Assembly: GCF_014529535.1 (NCBI RefSeq)
Contig: NW_023503375.1
Coordinates: 3,779,620 to 3,843,619, forward strand
Source of the DNA: Bradysia coprophila
Lineage: Eukaryota; Arthropoda; Insecta; Diptera; Sciaridae
Direction of reading: 5' to 3'
Length of the DNA: 64,000 bases
Below the pieces are notes generated by a model. That model ran no database searches and was not told where the DNA came from. It saw only the letters and a program-made list of their open reading frames with translations. Numbering within the stretch: position 1 is the first letter of the stretch; every line of letters starts with the position of its first letter. Below are positions 37,607 to 47,079 of this stretch, in pieces. The position numbers and the translations under genes are program-made.

Positions 37607-39003
37607 TTCAAAAATAGTTATTTTTCTAAAGCATGCTGAAAGGCTTTTTAGCGAATGAGAGGTTTTCAGCACGAGCCGGAGTCGAGTTCTGGAATCAAAT
37701 TCGCTAAAAAAGCCTTTCAGCATAAGTTAGGAACAACATTTTTCCGGTTTATTTCTTTTTGTACACAAAAAGTCAGTTTTGTACACAAAACTTACATTTT
37801 GTACACAAAAAGTTTATTGTTTATTATTAAACCATGATTTTGTACACAAAAATGATTATTTTGTACACCAAAATGCTTATTTTGTACACAAAAATGATCA
37901 ATTTGGACACAAAAAGTTCATTTTGTACACAGTAAGTTCGTGTTGTACACAAAGAAGTATAATTTTGTACACATAGAAATATCATTTTGTACATAAATTT
38001 GATGATTTTGAGAGATATAAGAATATATTGATTCAGCGACGTTAGCGTGTTTTAATAATGAGCTGTTTGAGATGAGAAAGTAATTGGTAAAAATTATTTA
38101 TTTATGTAGCAGCGCCGCAGGCCGTGGAATATTAAAAAAAAAAAAAGCGGGGTCGAGGGGCGGCAGCCCCGCAGTGTGGGGTCAAGGGGGGTACAGCCCC
38201 CTTGCGGGGTCTAAGGGGCGGAGCCCCTAGCGGGGTTTGGGGCAGAGCCCCATGAACGTACGGCAGCCTGCAGGGCGTAAAGAAAAGCTCGCCGCAGGCG
38301 CGGGGGTTTGGGGGCGGAGCCCCCGCACAAAGAAAATACATCATCCTACAGTAAAGACAGTGTACGAAACAAGATGTAGTCCAATGACAAAAGATTGAAT
38401 TAAGCAAATATACTTTTGAAAGACTACAGACACAAATTACACGTTCTCTTCTCTAACTGTATTACCTCTTCTTTTTGGTGCCGTTGTTCTGTTAATTATT
38501 AACTTCTAGGAATGAAAGTGCTGCTCAATGCAATTTATGTTTATAATAAAAAAATCTCTCAAAATCAAAAAACACAGCCAATTGAGAACTCTCATTGTGA
38601 TAAAGCTTCTTTGTTTTGTCACACTTGATAACTTATGTGCTGAGATCGCGTAAAGCTAATTCAAAAAATTGCTAGAAGCTTAACAAGATTTTGTGTACGA
38701 ATAGTGTTTTCTGTGTACGTTGTTACGGTTTCCGTGTACAAAATCAGTTATGTTTGTGTACAAAATATTTTTGTTTGTGTACAAAACAGACCTTTTGTGT
38801 ACAAAATAATCAATTTTGTGTACAAAATCTTTAATTTTGTGTACAAAATATTTTTTGTGTGTGTACAAAAGGGACGTTTTGTGTACAGAACGTACTTTTT
38901 GTGTACGAAATGAAATGAACCCATTTTTCCTCTCAACGACGTCAGAAATACGCCACGAAGCCACGATATTTCAACACTAGTTAGGAAATAGCTATTTTGA
39001 TAA
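37607..39003. mobile_element. Foldback-like element: inverted arrays of a short repeat around a GC-rich core
   Basis: The left array 37756-37996 holds about 11 units of roughly 21 bp built on TTTTGTACACAAAA. The right array 38688-38910 holds about 11 units built on the complement TTTTGTGTACAAAA. Inside the arrays GATTTTGAGAGAT (38004) is complemented at 38554. Outside, TCAAAAATAGTTATTTTTCTAA (37606) is roughly complemented at 38981-39003. Long inverted repeats made of short tandem repeats are the hallmark of Drosophila Foldback/Galileo-type elements. No transposase frame was found. A separate hairpin (37632-37722, arms ATGCTGAAAGGCTTTTTAGC) lies in the left outer part. Outer limits are approximate. 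Confidence 0.7.
38109..38328. repeat. GC-rich core with five GGGGC-GCCCC hairpins
   Basis: In an otherwise AT-rich sequence this 220-bp block contains five successive units of GGGGT plus a few bases plus a small hairpin: GGGGCGGCAGCCCC, GGGGGGTACAGCCCCC, GGGGCGGAGCCCC, GGGGCAGAGCCCC and GGGGGCGGAGCCCCC. An A run (about 14) and AGCGCCGCAGGCCG precede it; CTCGCCGCAGGCGCGG lies within. It resembles GC-cluster palindromes known from organelle and bacterial genomes. A minus frame across it is an artefact of composition. Confidence 0.75.
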
Positions 39004-39099
39004 CTAGTTAGTAAATGGGATGTTTTGCGAAATAGATGTGAGATTGCCGATACGAGCCGAAGTGCTCAGCTGCTTACAAAGTCAGCAAACCAACTATTT

Positions 39100-40713
39100 T
39101 TAGTCTGAATTCGGAAAATTCATGATTAAGTGTTGATAGCTTGCTATCATTGACGCCAATTCATTGCACCAGTGATTGTCACCGAATCGATTCAATATCT
39201 CAACCATTTTCTTCTCTAACATGGCAGCTTTTTCTTGCTGTGCACCAACACCACTATTCATAAAACTATCGCATTTCGCATGAAACCACTGGAAAAACCG
39301 GTTCGATTGCATTCTGTGCGAATTCGTCTGCCAGGATCTCATGTTGGGCTTGCACCTTTCGCATTCACATCGAAAACCATAATTTTCGTATAACATTCGT
39401 TGACGACAGTCGGAATCGATTTCGTGTATCGAATTTTGGCCGGGTGCAACAGTTAGATCACCCACGTACGATGCGAACAATTGTTGTCCGGCTTTAATTG
39501 GTCGAACTGTTTGGCAGTATCGTACACTGTGATGCGTATTTATTCCCAGCACATTCGGTGCACACGAGTGATTGAAATACGCTGAGATTATGTAGATCGA
39601 CATTTCAAATCCGTTGTCCGCATCGTAACCGTTGTTGATCATAGCACAGTTGAGATGTAACACCAAGTGCATCAGAAAACGTTTCTTTCGTTCAGTTTCA
39701 AACATTGTTTGGATTGATTTTCGTAATAACAAACCTTTGTATATTCTGTGAGCTTCAACTATGCGTTCGTGGCCCTTCTTCGCTGTTGGACAATCGTTCT
39801 TCGACAGTTGCAAAAATGCACGAAGTTTGGACTTCACGTCGTTAAGTGAGTCTGGTGCTTTACATTCGTAATCGATAGCATTTTCCACGAACTCGATCAA
39901 AGATTCGACATGCGGAAATATGCCTATAATGGAAATCACTGTGTCTGAGTAATATTCCAGTGGACCACCTTCCCTTTGGGGTGGCAATTCGGCACAATCG
40001 ATTTTGTGTATGTCGTTGGCATTTGCGCACTCACTGTTACAAAATAGTGCCGACGTACATTGATTACAAGCAATGAAATTCATGGAAATTTTCATGCACA
40101 CCACACAGCTATCGTAGCACATGTTCAACAAACGTGCAATGAACGCTCGTTCAGCTAAAACAGTTTTTCCAGCCGGAATATCACATTTTGCAACGACATG
40201 ACGACCGAATCTCTTATCACAACGTATCTCGAGTACATTTGCCATTCCCGGTAATCGGTCGTCAGCTTCATAGCTCAACTCATGCCTTCTCTTATTTGCT
40301 GTCATCAATCTGTGGCATTCTTCATGTCGCTCGTCCAATTTATGCACCAACTTTGTCGGATAATTGGCTTGTTTTGCCATTTCAATGTCAGTTAAACACT
40401 TATCGTACATTTCGAGATGTAGAAAACACGCCGATCGATTTGCATACGCCAAACTCACATTTTCCGAGCCAATTTCAGCGAAACATAAACTTTGATTGTA
40501 TGCATTCAATGCTTCCATCCAATCTGCGTTTTTGAACTTTGTATTCCCATCTCTCCGACATTGTGTAGATATTTCGTTATTCTTTCGGTTGAGGTTGGGC
40601 ACTGCCTCAGAAGTTGGTTTCCAATACGAAGCGAAACTTTCGTTGGACACTCTTTCGAAAATGTTCACGTACAATTCGGGATCTTTCGATTCTTTTTGCC
40701 ACAGTGAATCCAT
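39100..40713 (-). CDS. SET and MYND domain protein, SMYD4-like
   Basis: A single exon of 537 codons on the minus strand, ATG at 40713 and stop TAA at 39100. Layout: TPR-like helices at residues 47-140; start of a split SET domain at about 167-195 (KRFGRHVVAKCDIPAGKTVL); MYND zinc finger at 203-240 with Cys203, Cys206, Cys216, Cys219, Cys225, Cys229, His236, Cys240; SET core with NHSCAPN at 381-387; ASYVGDL near 414; cysteine-rich post-SET YENYGFRCECERC at 442-454. TPR before SET/MYND is the SMYD4 arrangement. Such proteins are lysine methyltransferases or repressor cofactors with cytosolic or nuclear roles; the target is not readable. All zinc and NHSC residues are present, so it is probably functional. 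The absence of introns could reflect retroposition or intron loss, as in many insect SMYD genes. Confidence 0.93.
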   Translation of the reverse strand: MDSLWQKESKDPELYVNIFERVSNESFASYWKPTSEAVPNLNRKNNEISTQCRRDGNTKFKNADWMEALNAYNQSLCFAEIGSENVSLAYANRSACFLHLEMYDKCLTDIEMAKQANYPTKLVHKLDERHEECHRLMTANKRRHELSYEADDRLPGMANVLEIRCDKRFGRHVVAKCDIPAGKTVLAERAFIARLLNMCYDSCVVCMKISMNFIACNQCTSALFCNSECANANDIHKIDCAELPPQREGGPLEYYSDTVISIIGIFPHVESLIEFVENAIDYECKAPDSLNDVKSKLRAFLQLSKNDCPTAKKGHERIVEAHRIYKGLLLRKSIQTMFETERKKRFLMHLVLHLNCAMINNGYDADNGFEMSIYIISAYFNHSCAPNVLGINTHHSVRYCQTVRPIKAGQQLFASYVGDLTVAPGQNSIHEIDSDCRQRMLYENYGFRCECERCKPNMRSWQTNSHRMQSNRFFQWFHAKCDSFMNSGVGAQQEKAAMLEKKMVEILNRFGDNHWCNELASMIASYQHLIMNFPNSD

Positions 40714-41599
40714 CTTTCGTTCAAGTTACTTATCACTAAATTGATTTTGAATAATCGAAACAAGAAAACGATTTACGAAATGTTAAATACTGTGCACAGT
40801 ATACGATCGACTGTGCTGATGAATTTATTTTTAATTATCAGTGCATTAAAGCGCCAATTGAAATCGTGCAGTGGAGACTCGACGCGGTTGTGATAGTTTC
40901 GCATGGTTTAATTGTTTAATAGTTGAACGGAATGAATCTCTATTTTTAGCCAGTCATCGGTGTGTATACAACGGAATCAAAATCATGATTTGCTGGTCAA
41001 AAAAAAGAAAAAGAAAACTCGATGATGCTTTTGTATACCAATTAATTTCAGTTTCTACCCTTTGGTTTATATCACCACAAAACATATTCAAATACGAGCA
41101 AAACGAGCTATCACTCGACTATGTAGGTTTAAAATTGTCGGAGATACATCGTTTTGAAATTGGTCACTTTTCATACAAAATACACCAAATTACTTTTCCC
41201 AAACAATCAAAATCTTTCAACTTACTCTGTATGTTTCTATCTATCTATCGACAGTCGATCTCGGAAACTAGTCAGCCAATCTTCATGAAATTTTGCAGGA
41301 ACCTCAGGGTGGACATAAAAATGAAAATGTGATACGCCATTACCCCAGGAAAAACCAGAATTTTGTTTTATTGGCCTCGAAGTGGTTTCTGAGTGTGGTT
41401 TTCGAGGGTCGGGAACGCGTTTTCGGCTGTAGCTTAGCTGTATTGAAACCTACAGAGGCGTGCGACCCATCAAATGAAAGGTATTCGTAACACGATTCGA
41501 ACAAAAAAATAATTAAAAAAAATCGGGGCAGATTCGTTTGAGCTAGAGTGATTAGAGTGACCAAATTTTGAGCTACTCGAGCGTAGGATGAAAGGACTA
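40714..41599. other. Upstream of SMYD4-like gene; 153-codon plus frame of doubtful status
   Basis: The frame at 40871-41332 has no domain, includes a CTATCTATCTATC microsatellite, and its end (TSQPIFMKFCRNL) looks like translated repeat DNA. The following 41340-41560 sequence reads like another dispersed repeat. I see no supported gene. Confidence 0.35.
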
Positions 41600-42165
41600 A
41601 TATTTTTCTGGGTTATGAGAGATAGAGAGTTACTTTCTTCGGCATAGTCTCAGAGTTTTACAAGTAGAACAGACTAGTATATGTGAAAAATGTCGAAAGT
41701 TAGAAATGGGTGGGTCAATTAGGGTTTTAGAGCTATTTCTTGAATTGTTGCAGATAGAGAGTTGCTTTCTTCGGCAAAGTCTCAGAGTTTTACGAGTAGA
41801 ACAGACTGGTATATGTGAAAAATGTTGAAAGTTAGAAATGGGTGGGTTTTAGGGTTTTAGAGTTATTTTGTGAATGGTGGCAGATAGAGAGTTACTTTCT
41901 TCGGCAAAGTCTCAGAGTTTTACGAGTAGAACAGAGGGGCATATGCAAAAAATGTCAAAAATTGGAAATGGGTGGGTCAATTAGGGTTTTAGAGCTATTT
42001 CTTGAATTGTTGCAGATAGAGAGTTGCTTTCTTCGGCAAAGTCTCAGAGTTTTACTAGTAGAACAGAGGGGCATATGCAAAAAATGTCAAAAATTGGAAA
42101 TGGGTGGATCAATTAGGGTTTTAGAGCTATTTCTTGAATTGTTGCAGATAGAGAGTTGCTTTCTT
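41600..42165. repeat. 132-bp tandem repeat, a little over 4 copies
   Basis: GATAGAGAGTTRCTTTCTTC recurs at 41621, 41753, 41883, 42015 and 42147, a period of 130-132 bp. Each unit holds TCTCAGAGTTTTAC, AGTAGAACAGA, TAGAAATGGGTGG-like and TTAGGGTTTTAGAG segments. Copies differ by a few percent. Because 132 is divisible by three, a 134-codon frame (41842-42246) stays open as repeated peptide, but nothing else suggests coding. Short TTTTCRWWTTTCGTCAAA repeats follow to 42240. Confidence 0.85.
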
Positions 42166-42270
42166 CGTCAAATTTTCGATTTTCGTCAAATTTTCGAATT
42201 TCGTCAAATATTCATTATTTCGTCAAATTTTCAAATTTCGTTCTAAAAAGCACTTCTAAAACGACTGATA

Positions 42271-42782
42271 TCCCAACAAAAATCTCTTCGAGAAAAGTGT
42301 GACGCAGTCTATGAAGTGCAATTTCTAAAATAAATGATATCGCTAGAGTTGACGATTTCAGCTTCGTTACGCAAAAATTAAATTTTACACCCAATTAGTT
42401 CAAACAAGCTGGCTTAGTTTTATCTCATCATCTGCCAAATAATTTTTACCAAAAAAAATTTGACTGGAAACAACAAAAGTTTTACCATAAAAATCTGCGT
42501 CGCATGTGGCAGATAGATTTTCTTGCAGGTCTGCTCCTGAACATCTGCCACTTTGCGACGCAGACTTTTTTGGTAAAATTTTTGTTGTTTCCAGTCAAAT
42601 TTTTTTTGGTAAAAATTATTTGGCAGATGATGAGATAAAACTAAGCCAGCTTGTTTGAACTAATTGGGTGTAAAATTTAATTTTTGCGTAACGAAGCTGA
42701 AATCGTCCACTCATATCATTTATTTTAGAAATTGCACTTCATAGACTGCGTCACACTTTTCTCGAAGAGATTTTTGTTGGGA
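42271..42782. repeat. 512-bp hairpin element, arms about 240 bp
   Basis: TCCCAACAAAAATCTCTTCG at the left is complemented exactly at the right end. Pairing continues through AAGTGTGACGCAGTCTATGA, TTGCGTAACGAAGC (complement), CAAGCTGGCTTAGTTTTATC and GACTGGAAACAACAAAA to a loop of about 30 bp near 42520-42550. Few mismatches. Confidence 0.9.
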
Positions 42783-43648
42783 TCACTTATATCAGTGTTT
42801 TGATATATTTTACAACAGTAAGCCAAAGAAAATCCAAATCCCGAGAGAAGCGACCTAAATTTTTCGTTACAGACTCAAGAAAAACTTGGCTCGCTCCGCC
42901 GGCGATTTTATTTCTAATTCTTTGTGTATCAAGAGGAAACTCCACATTTTTTCACTAGTTTAGTTGTTTCCTTCCATAAACGAAAAATACACAGTACACA
43001 CTCTATATAGTATAGAGTACACACAGAATCTGTTATAAGTTATCATGAAAGAGAATATTTTGATTCCAAATTTTTGATGGAATGTCCGGTTCATAGAAAT
43101 GCAATATTAAATGTACTCCTTGAACCGTAGGCGATTTTTAAAAGGTTTAATTCTAAAGTATTATTGCGGTTCTTCCATTAAATGCAACACCGCTCGTATT
43201 TACAGCACCGCACTTAACAATCTCCGTAGTACAAAGCGATTGGCTATGTTCACCTTTAAATGACATTTAAACCATGAAAACACTGAATATCACGCGTCAA
43301 AAGTTATCGGAAACCACACATTTTTTAGTTCTCTCTCAGCAGACCTTGCAAACAGGTCTAGGGATCCAGGCGATGTTTTACTTAATGGTGGAGTTTGTTT
43401 ATGTTATTCGTTAAAGAGAAAAATTTGATACGAATGCGGAGCTTACTCTCCGTATCAACGAGAAGTGTGATGCACATCGAACGATCGACTCGTTCGTCTT
43501 TGTATCGCGTATTTTCGGTTTCGTCTTTATTCTTATACTTCTTCTATACATTTAAGTTTAACCTTAGCGATGTGTAACAATGTGATAAAAATGCTTTGTA
43601 TTTGGTTTTGTTGTTTGTGTATTTCATGGTGTGACGAGTGTAAAATTT

Positions 43649-43848
43649 TGTGCATCACTGGATTGAAACCACTCAATCACAGTATGTGTGTGAGTTCGTA
43701 TCCCACGTGAATTATTTTTGCATACGTATGTATGTTGCGTCTCGACTTCGTCTCGACGACACATACATACGTAATCGAAAGTTATTCTCTCGGTATACGA
43801 ATTCACACGTATACTGTAATTTCGTGATTTCAATCCAAGTGATGCAAA
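43649..43848. repeat. 200-bp hairpin element with CTCGACTTCGTCTCG head
   Basis: Arms: TTGTGCATCACTGGATTGAA, CAGTATGTGTGTGAGTTCGTA and TACGTATGTATG with imperfect complements. Head GTCTCGACTTCGTCTCGACG. The overlapping frames on both strands here are repeat artefacts. Confidence 0.75.
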
Positions 43849-44068
43849 TAACTATTGTATTGCGGAGATGTTTTTGCTAAAATCGCAAAAGAATAATTTT
43901 GAAGTCCAACTCGACGATAATTTTACGTCTGAGGCTAGATTTTTAGGGTTTTCTTGGTCTTTTGTGTGTAAGTACTTATTTTTGTGTAATCATAAAAGTG
44001 TGTCAAATTTCTTTTTCAAAATCAAAATCAAGTACACGCAGTGTGTAAAATACATGTTTAAAAGAGGC

Positions 44069-44200
44069 CCTGGCGCGTAGATTTTCGTAGCGTTCGTAAC
44101 GTTAAGAATTCGTAACTTGACAGTTCTTATGGGATTTTATACACGCAACTGTCAAGTTACGAATATAATGAGTTACGAAAATACGAGAATCGTCGCCCTG
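44069..44200. repeat. MITE-D copy 2
   Basis: The left arm with TTCGTAAC, AAGAATTCGTAACTTGACAG and the right arm CTGTCAAGTTACGAAT through CGAGAATCGTCGCCCTG are inverted and match 18545-18660. Confidence 0.7.
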
Positions 44201-44447
44201 ACGTGTTGAATCAATATCTTCAATGACAAAAATATACTCTAGATCGAAAAACAGAAGTTTAGATATCTCAACGAGCCGTGGCACAATATCTGTATCATCT
44301 ACGAATTTTAATAGAATTTTTAAAATTCCTTGAAATGTATGAAGAGTTTTTTTTAGAAAATAAAAAAAGGCATTCGACCATTGCAGACCAAGACCACTCT
44401 AGTAAATCATAATTAAATAGTATTTTACATGACTAGGGAGAAAAAGA

Positions 44448-44529
44448 TGAAAAGTAGAGTTTTTGTGTGAATTTTATTGATTCGAGGCGCAGCCGAGGTC
44501 AATAAACACACTAAAACGAGAATTTTCAT
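44448..44529. repeat. Hairpin with CGAGGCGCAGCCGAG head
   Basis: ATGAAAAGTAGAGTTTTTGT and TTTTATTGA pair imperfectly with TCAATAAACACAC, AAAAC and GAGAATTTTCAT around CGAGGCGCAGCCGAGG. A weaker relative lies at 50760-50810 (AGAGGCGAAGCTCAGG). Confidence 0.6.
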
Positions 44530-44661
44530 TTTTATTCCGAGTTATGTAATGGATTTTACATGCTGAGGCCGTCGAAAGTAGTGCTTGAAACATGAAAAGT
44601 ACGGTAAAATTTTATAATTAAACTTCCTAATTAACGTATAATAAACAAAAGTCTAGTTTAC

Positions 44662-44835
44662 ATGATGGGATGTCTACAATGTGTATGTGAATGCATTTAT
44701 TACCGAAGGCGGATAGAAAATATCAGAAGTCAGTTTCCACATATTCGAATCGGGACCTATCGAGGAACATTATACAACATCGATCGTGAAAGAAATACGT
44801 TCGATTTTGAATTACTCTATAACGAGCTCTGGTAA
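44662..44835 (+). CDS. Candidate 57-residue small protein with Cys-rich N-terminus
   Basis: The frame from ATG 44662 (or the second ATG at 44665) to TAA 44833-44835 begins MMGCLQCVCECIYYRRR and continues with a charged, well-mixed sequence ending FDFELLYNELW. MGC followed by further Cys is the type of N-terminus that can be palmitoylated. The composition is less AT-driven than neighbouring chance frames. It is not a family I recognise, it could be one exon of a larger gene, and a 57-codon frame can occur by chance. Confidence 0.3.
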   Translation: MMGCLQCVCECIYYRRRIENIRSQFPHIRIGTYRGTLYNIDRERNTFDFELLYNELW

Positions 44836-46606
44836 ATAATGAATTTCAATTCAGTCGATATTCGAGGGGGTGCATAAAAGTTCATATTTTTTGTGATAAA
44901 AAAAATGTTTCACCAAAAAAAGAGTCAAATAAAATGTCATGAGAAACGAGTTTTGCTCTTTTGAGCGTCTTGTATAAGTTCGACAACATCTTTGAGAATT
45001 GTTTGTTGATGGAAAAGAACCCAAATGTACACAAAACATAATACACTCTTGAACTTACTGGTTGGGTTGAATATTATGTAATGTTATACACCATCAACAA
45101 GTGAGCAAAAAAAAAGTTTATGAAAGCTAACAGAAAATAAATATTTTTAAATTCATATCACACATCTCCAGAAAACAAAGTTTCTGTTTGCATTCCTTTT
45201 AAGTTATATTTTTGTGTGTATTTTGTATAACAACATGCGAGAGAGACAGAGAATGGATCTTGCAATTTTTGTGTTCACAAATACCGCTAACGATTACACA
45301 ATTTTGTGAACGGAAATTTGCATAGAATTTTACTCAACCAAGTATATCCGGTTGCACTTTGTCTAGCGGTTTTTGTTTTTTTGCAAAGTTGTTACATTCA
45401 GTAAACATATGCATATAATTCGTGCTACGTTATTCAGTTTCGATTTTCAAACTTTGCAGTGACTGGTTGCTGTTTTATGTTTTAATACTGCATGAATTAA
45501 TGAAATTACTCTAACGTGAACGAGAACGTTCCGCGAATTCTCGTTGCGGTCATTATAAAGCTAGAATACCGACAAGAGAGATTGAAATATGTTTAATGGT
45601 ATTCTGGGTTTGTTTTTGTACCTTCTACGTTACATCTTTTTACCATTCTGTATGTCATCAATATATTTATCGATTCTGTTACTTCATTTGTTTAAACTAT
45701 TTTCAACAGATTGAATTCTTTTACATCTTCAGTCTTAGTTTCAGTTTAGACATTAATAGTTATAGTTCATGTGTAAGTCCATGTTTACAGATTGAAGCTC
45801 GGGCTACAAAAACCTCCCTATCAGCAAAATAAAAATCTCCAAACAATTGCGAAGTCATGCGAAAATGAAAATTATCGCAAGTGTCAAAGGTGTGACCCTT
45901 GCAAAATTTTCATTTTCATTTTCGCATGGTACTGCAAGTAAAATTAGATACAGTTTTCTCCTAATCTATTAATTATTAGGTCCCATCTTTTGGGTGGATC
46001 AGATCCCTTGACTGTCTGAACATGACCGAAAAAATATACTTGGAAGAAGAACTACTTTAACGGTCTTAACCTTTCATTAATAATTTCGTTTAGTTACGTT
46101 TAATTTCGTTTAGATTCACTGAGAATCTTCGAAAAGTTCTTTAAACACATATACCTTCATTTTCCGGTACAGGTCTGGTTTTAAGCGCAAAATAGAGTGG
46201 TATTACCTCGCTTCGCTCTGGCCGCAAACTTCACACTCGTTTTTTCTCCTGTTTATTCGCTTTTTTTAACAAGACAAAATCATATAACAAGCAAAAAAAC
46301 TATTGAAATAGAACAAAAAAAAATTGTTTAACATCAGCAGTTAGATCGTTAGACCATGCAATGTAATTTATCGTGGAAGTTAGCCTCAGGAGTCCCATTT
46401 CCCATTCGCCATCGGTTGAGAATTACTCCAGTTATCGTTTTAACAAAAAGCTATTTTGGGAACTTCTCCCAGATGCTTGAATCATTTTCGAGCTTGACCT
46501 GTGGATTTTCAATACTTCATCGAATAAAAAAAAAAGTTTTTGAAAATCGGTTGAGATTTACTTGAAAAAAAAAACTTATCGTGTTAAGCAGAAAATTGTA
46601 ACACTT
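44836..46606. other. Intergenic with one small hairpin
   Basis: 45856-45928 is a stem (CATGCGAAAATGAAAATT against its near-complement) around a GCAAGTGTCAAAGGTGTGAC loop. Otherwise I recognise nothing. Frames at 45596-45832 and 46356-46565 lack domains. Confidence 0.4.
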
Positions 46607-46735
46607 AGGGGTCATTCACAAAGTACACACTCTTCCAAGGGGGAAGGGGGGGTTAGACGAAAGCATGCGTTCCATACATTTTCGAAAAAATTTCCATACA
46701 TTTTCGCGTGCAAGGAGGGGGGGGGGAACTAAAAT
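46607..46735. repeat. MITE-F-like fragment with G runs
   Basis: AGGGGTCATTCACAAAGTAC is the left end of the family; G-rich runs follow at 46638 and 46715. A right end is not evident. Confidence 0.5.
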
Positions 46736-46957
46736 ATTTGCATTTCGCATGTTGGATCAAAAACTATTTTCACGACAACTCCGGAGAAAAATTTTCTAAG
46801 GGCCATGACAGCCCAACAAAAAAATTTCGGGAAAAAAGTTGTTTCACGATATTCTCAGAATGGAACAACGATTCATTTGAGCTATACCTCGATCGGATCG
46901 CAGTCGACTTGAATCCCGACTGTTCGAAGTTTTGGCAAATTTACTCTTAACGTTTTT

Positions 46958-47079
46958 AGGGTGGATCGATTTTTCCAACTTTAAAATCAACATAACGAAA
47001 AAGTTATGATGCCTCAAGTTTCTTCCAGCTACACAAGCCGTTGGATGTGGATTTTAAAGTTGGAAGATTCGACCCATCC
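46958..47079. repeat. Hairpin element, about 120 bp
   Basis: GGGTGGATCGATTTTTCCAA and CTTTAAAATC are complemented by GATTTTAAAGTTGGAA and GATTCGACCCATC. Confidence 0.7.

Noticed and set aside
37756-37996. Array of short repeats with spacers resembling a CRISPR array
   Set aside because: The units are 19-22 bp with no proper spacers, mirrored by an inverted array, in a eukaryotic genome with no cas genes.
38132-38407. 91-codon proline-rich minus frame
   Set aside because: It is the translation of the GC-rich hairpin cluster; composition alone keeps it open.
38680-38964. Frames rich in FVHK and YTK repeats at 37655-37976 and 38680-38964
   Set aside because: They are translations of the TTTTGTACACAAAA arrays.
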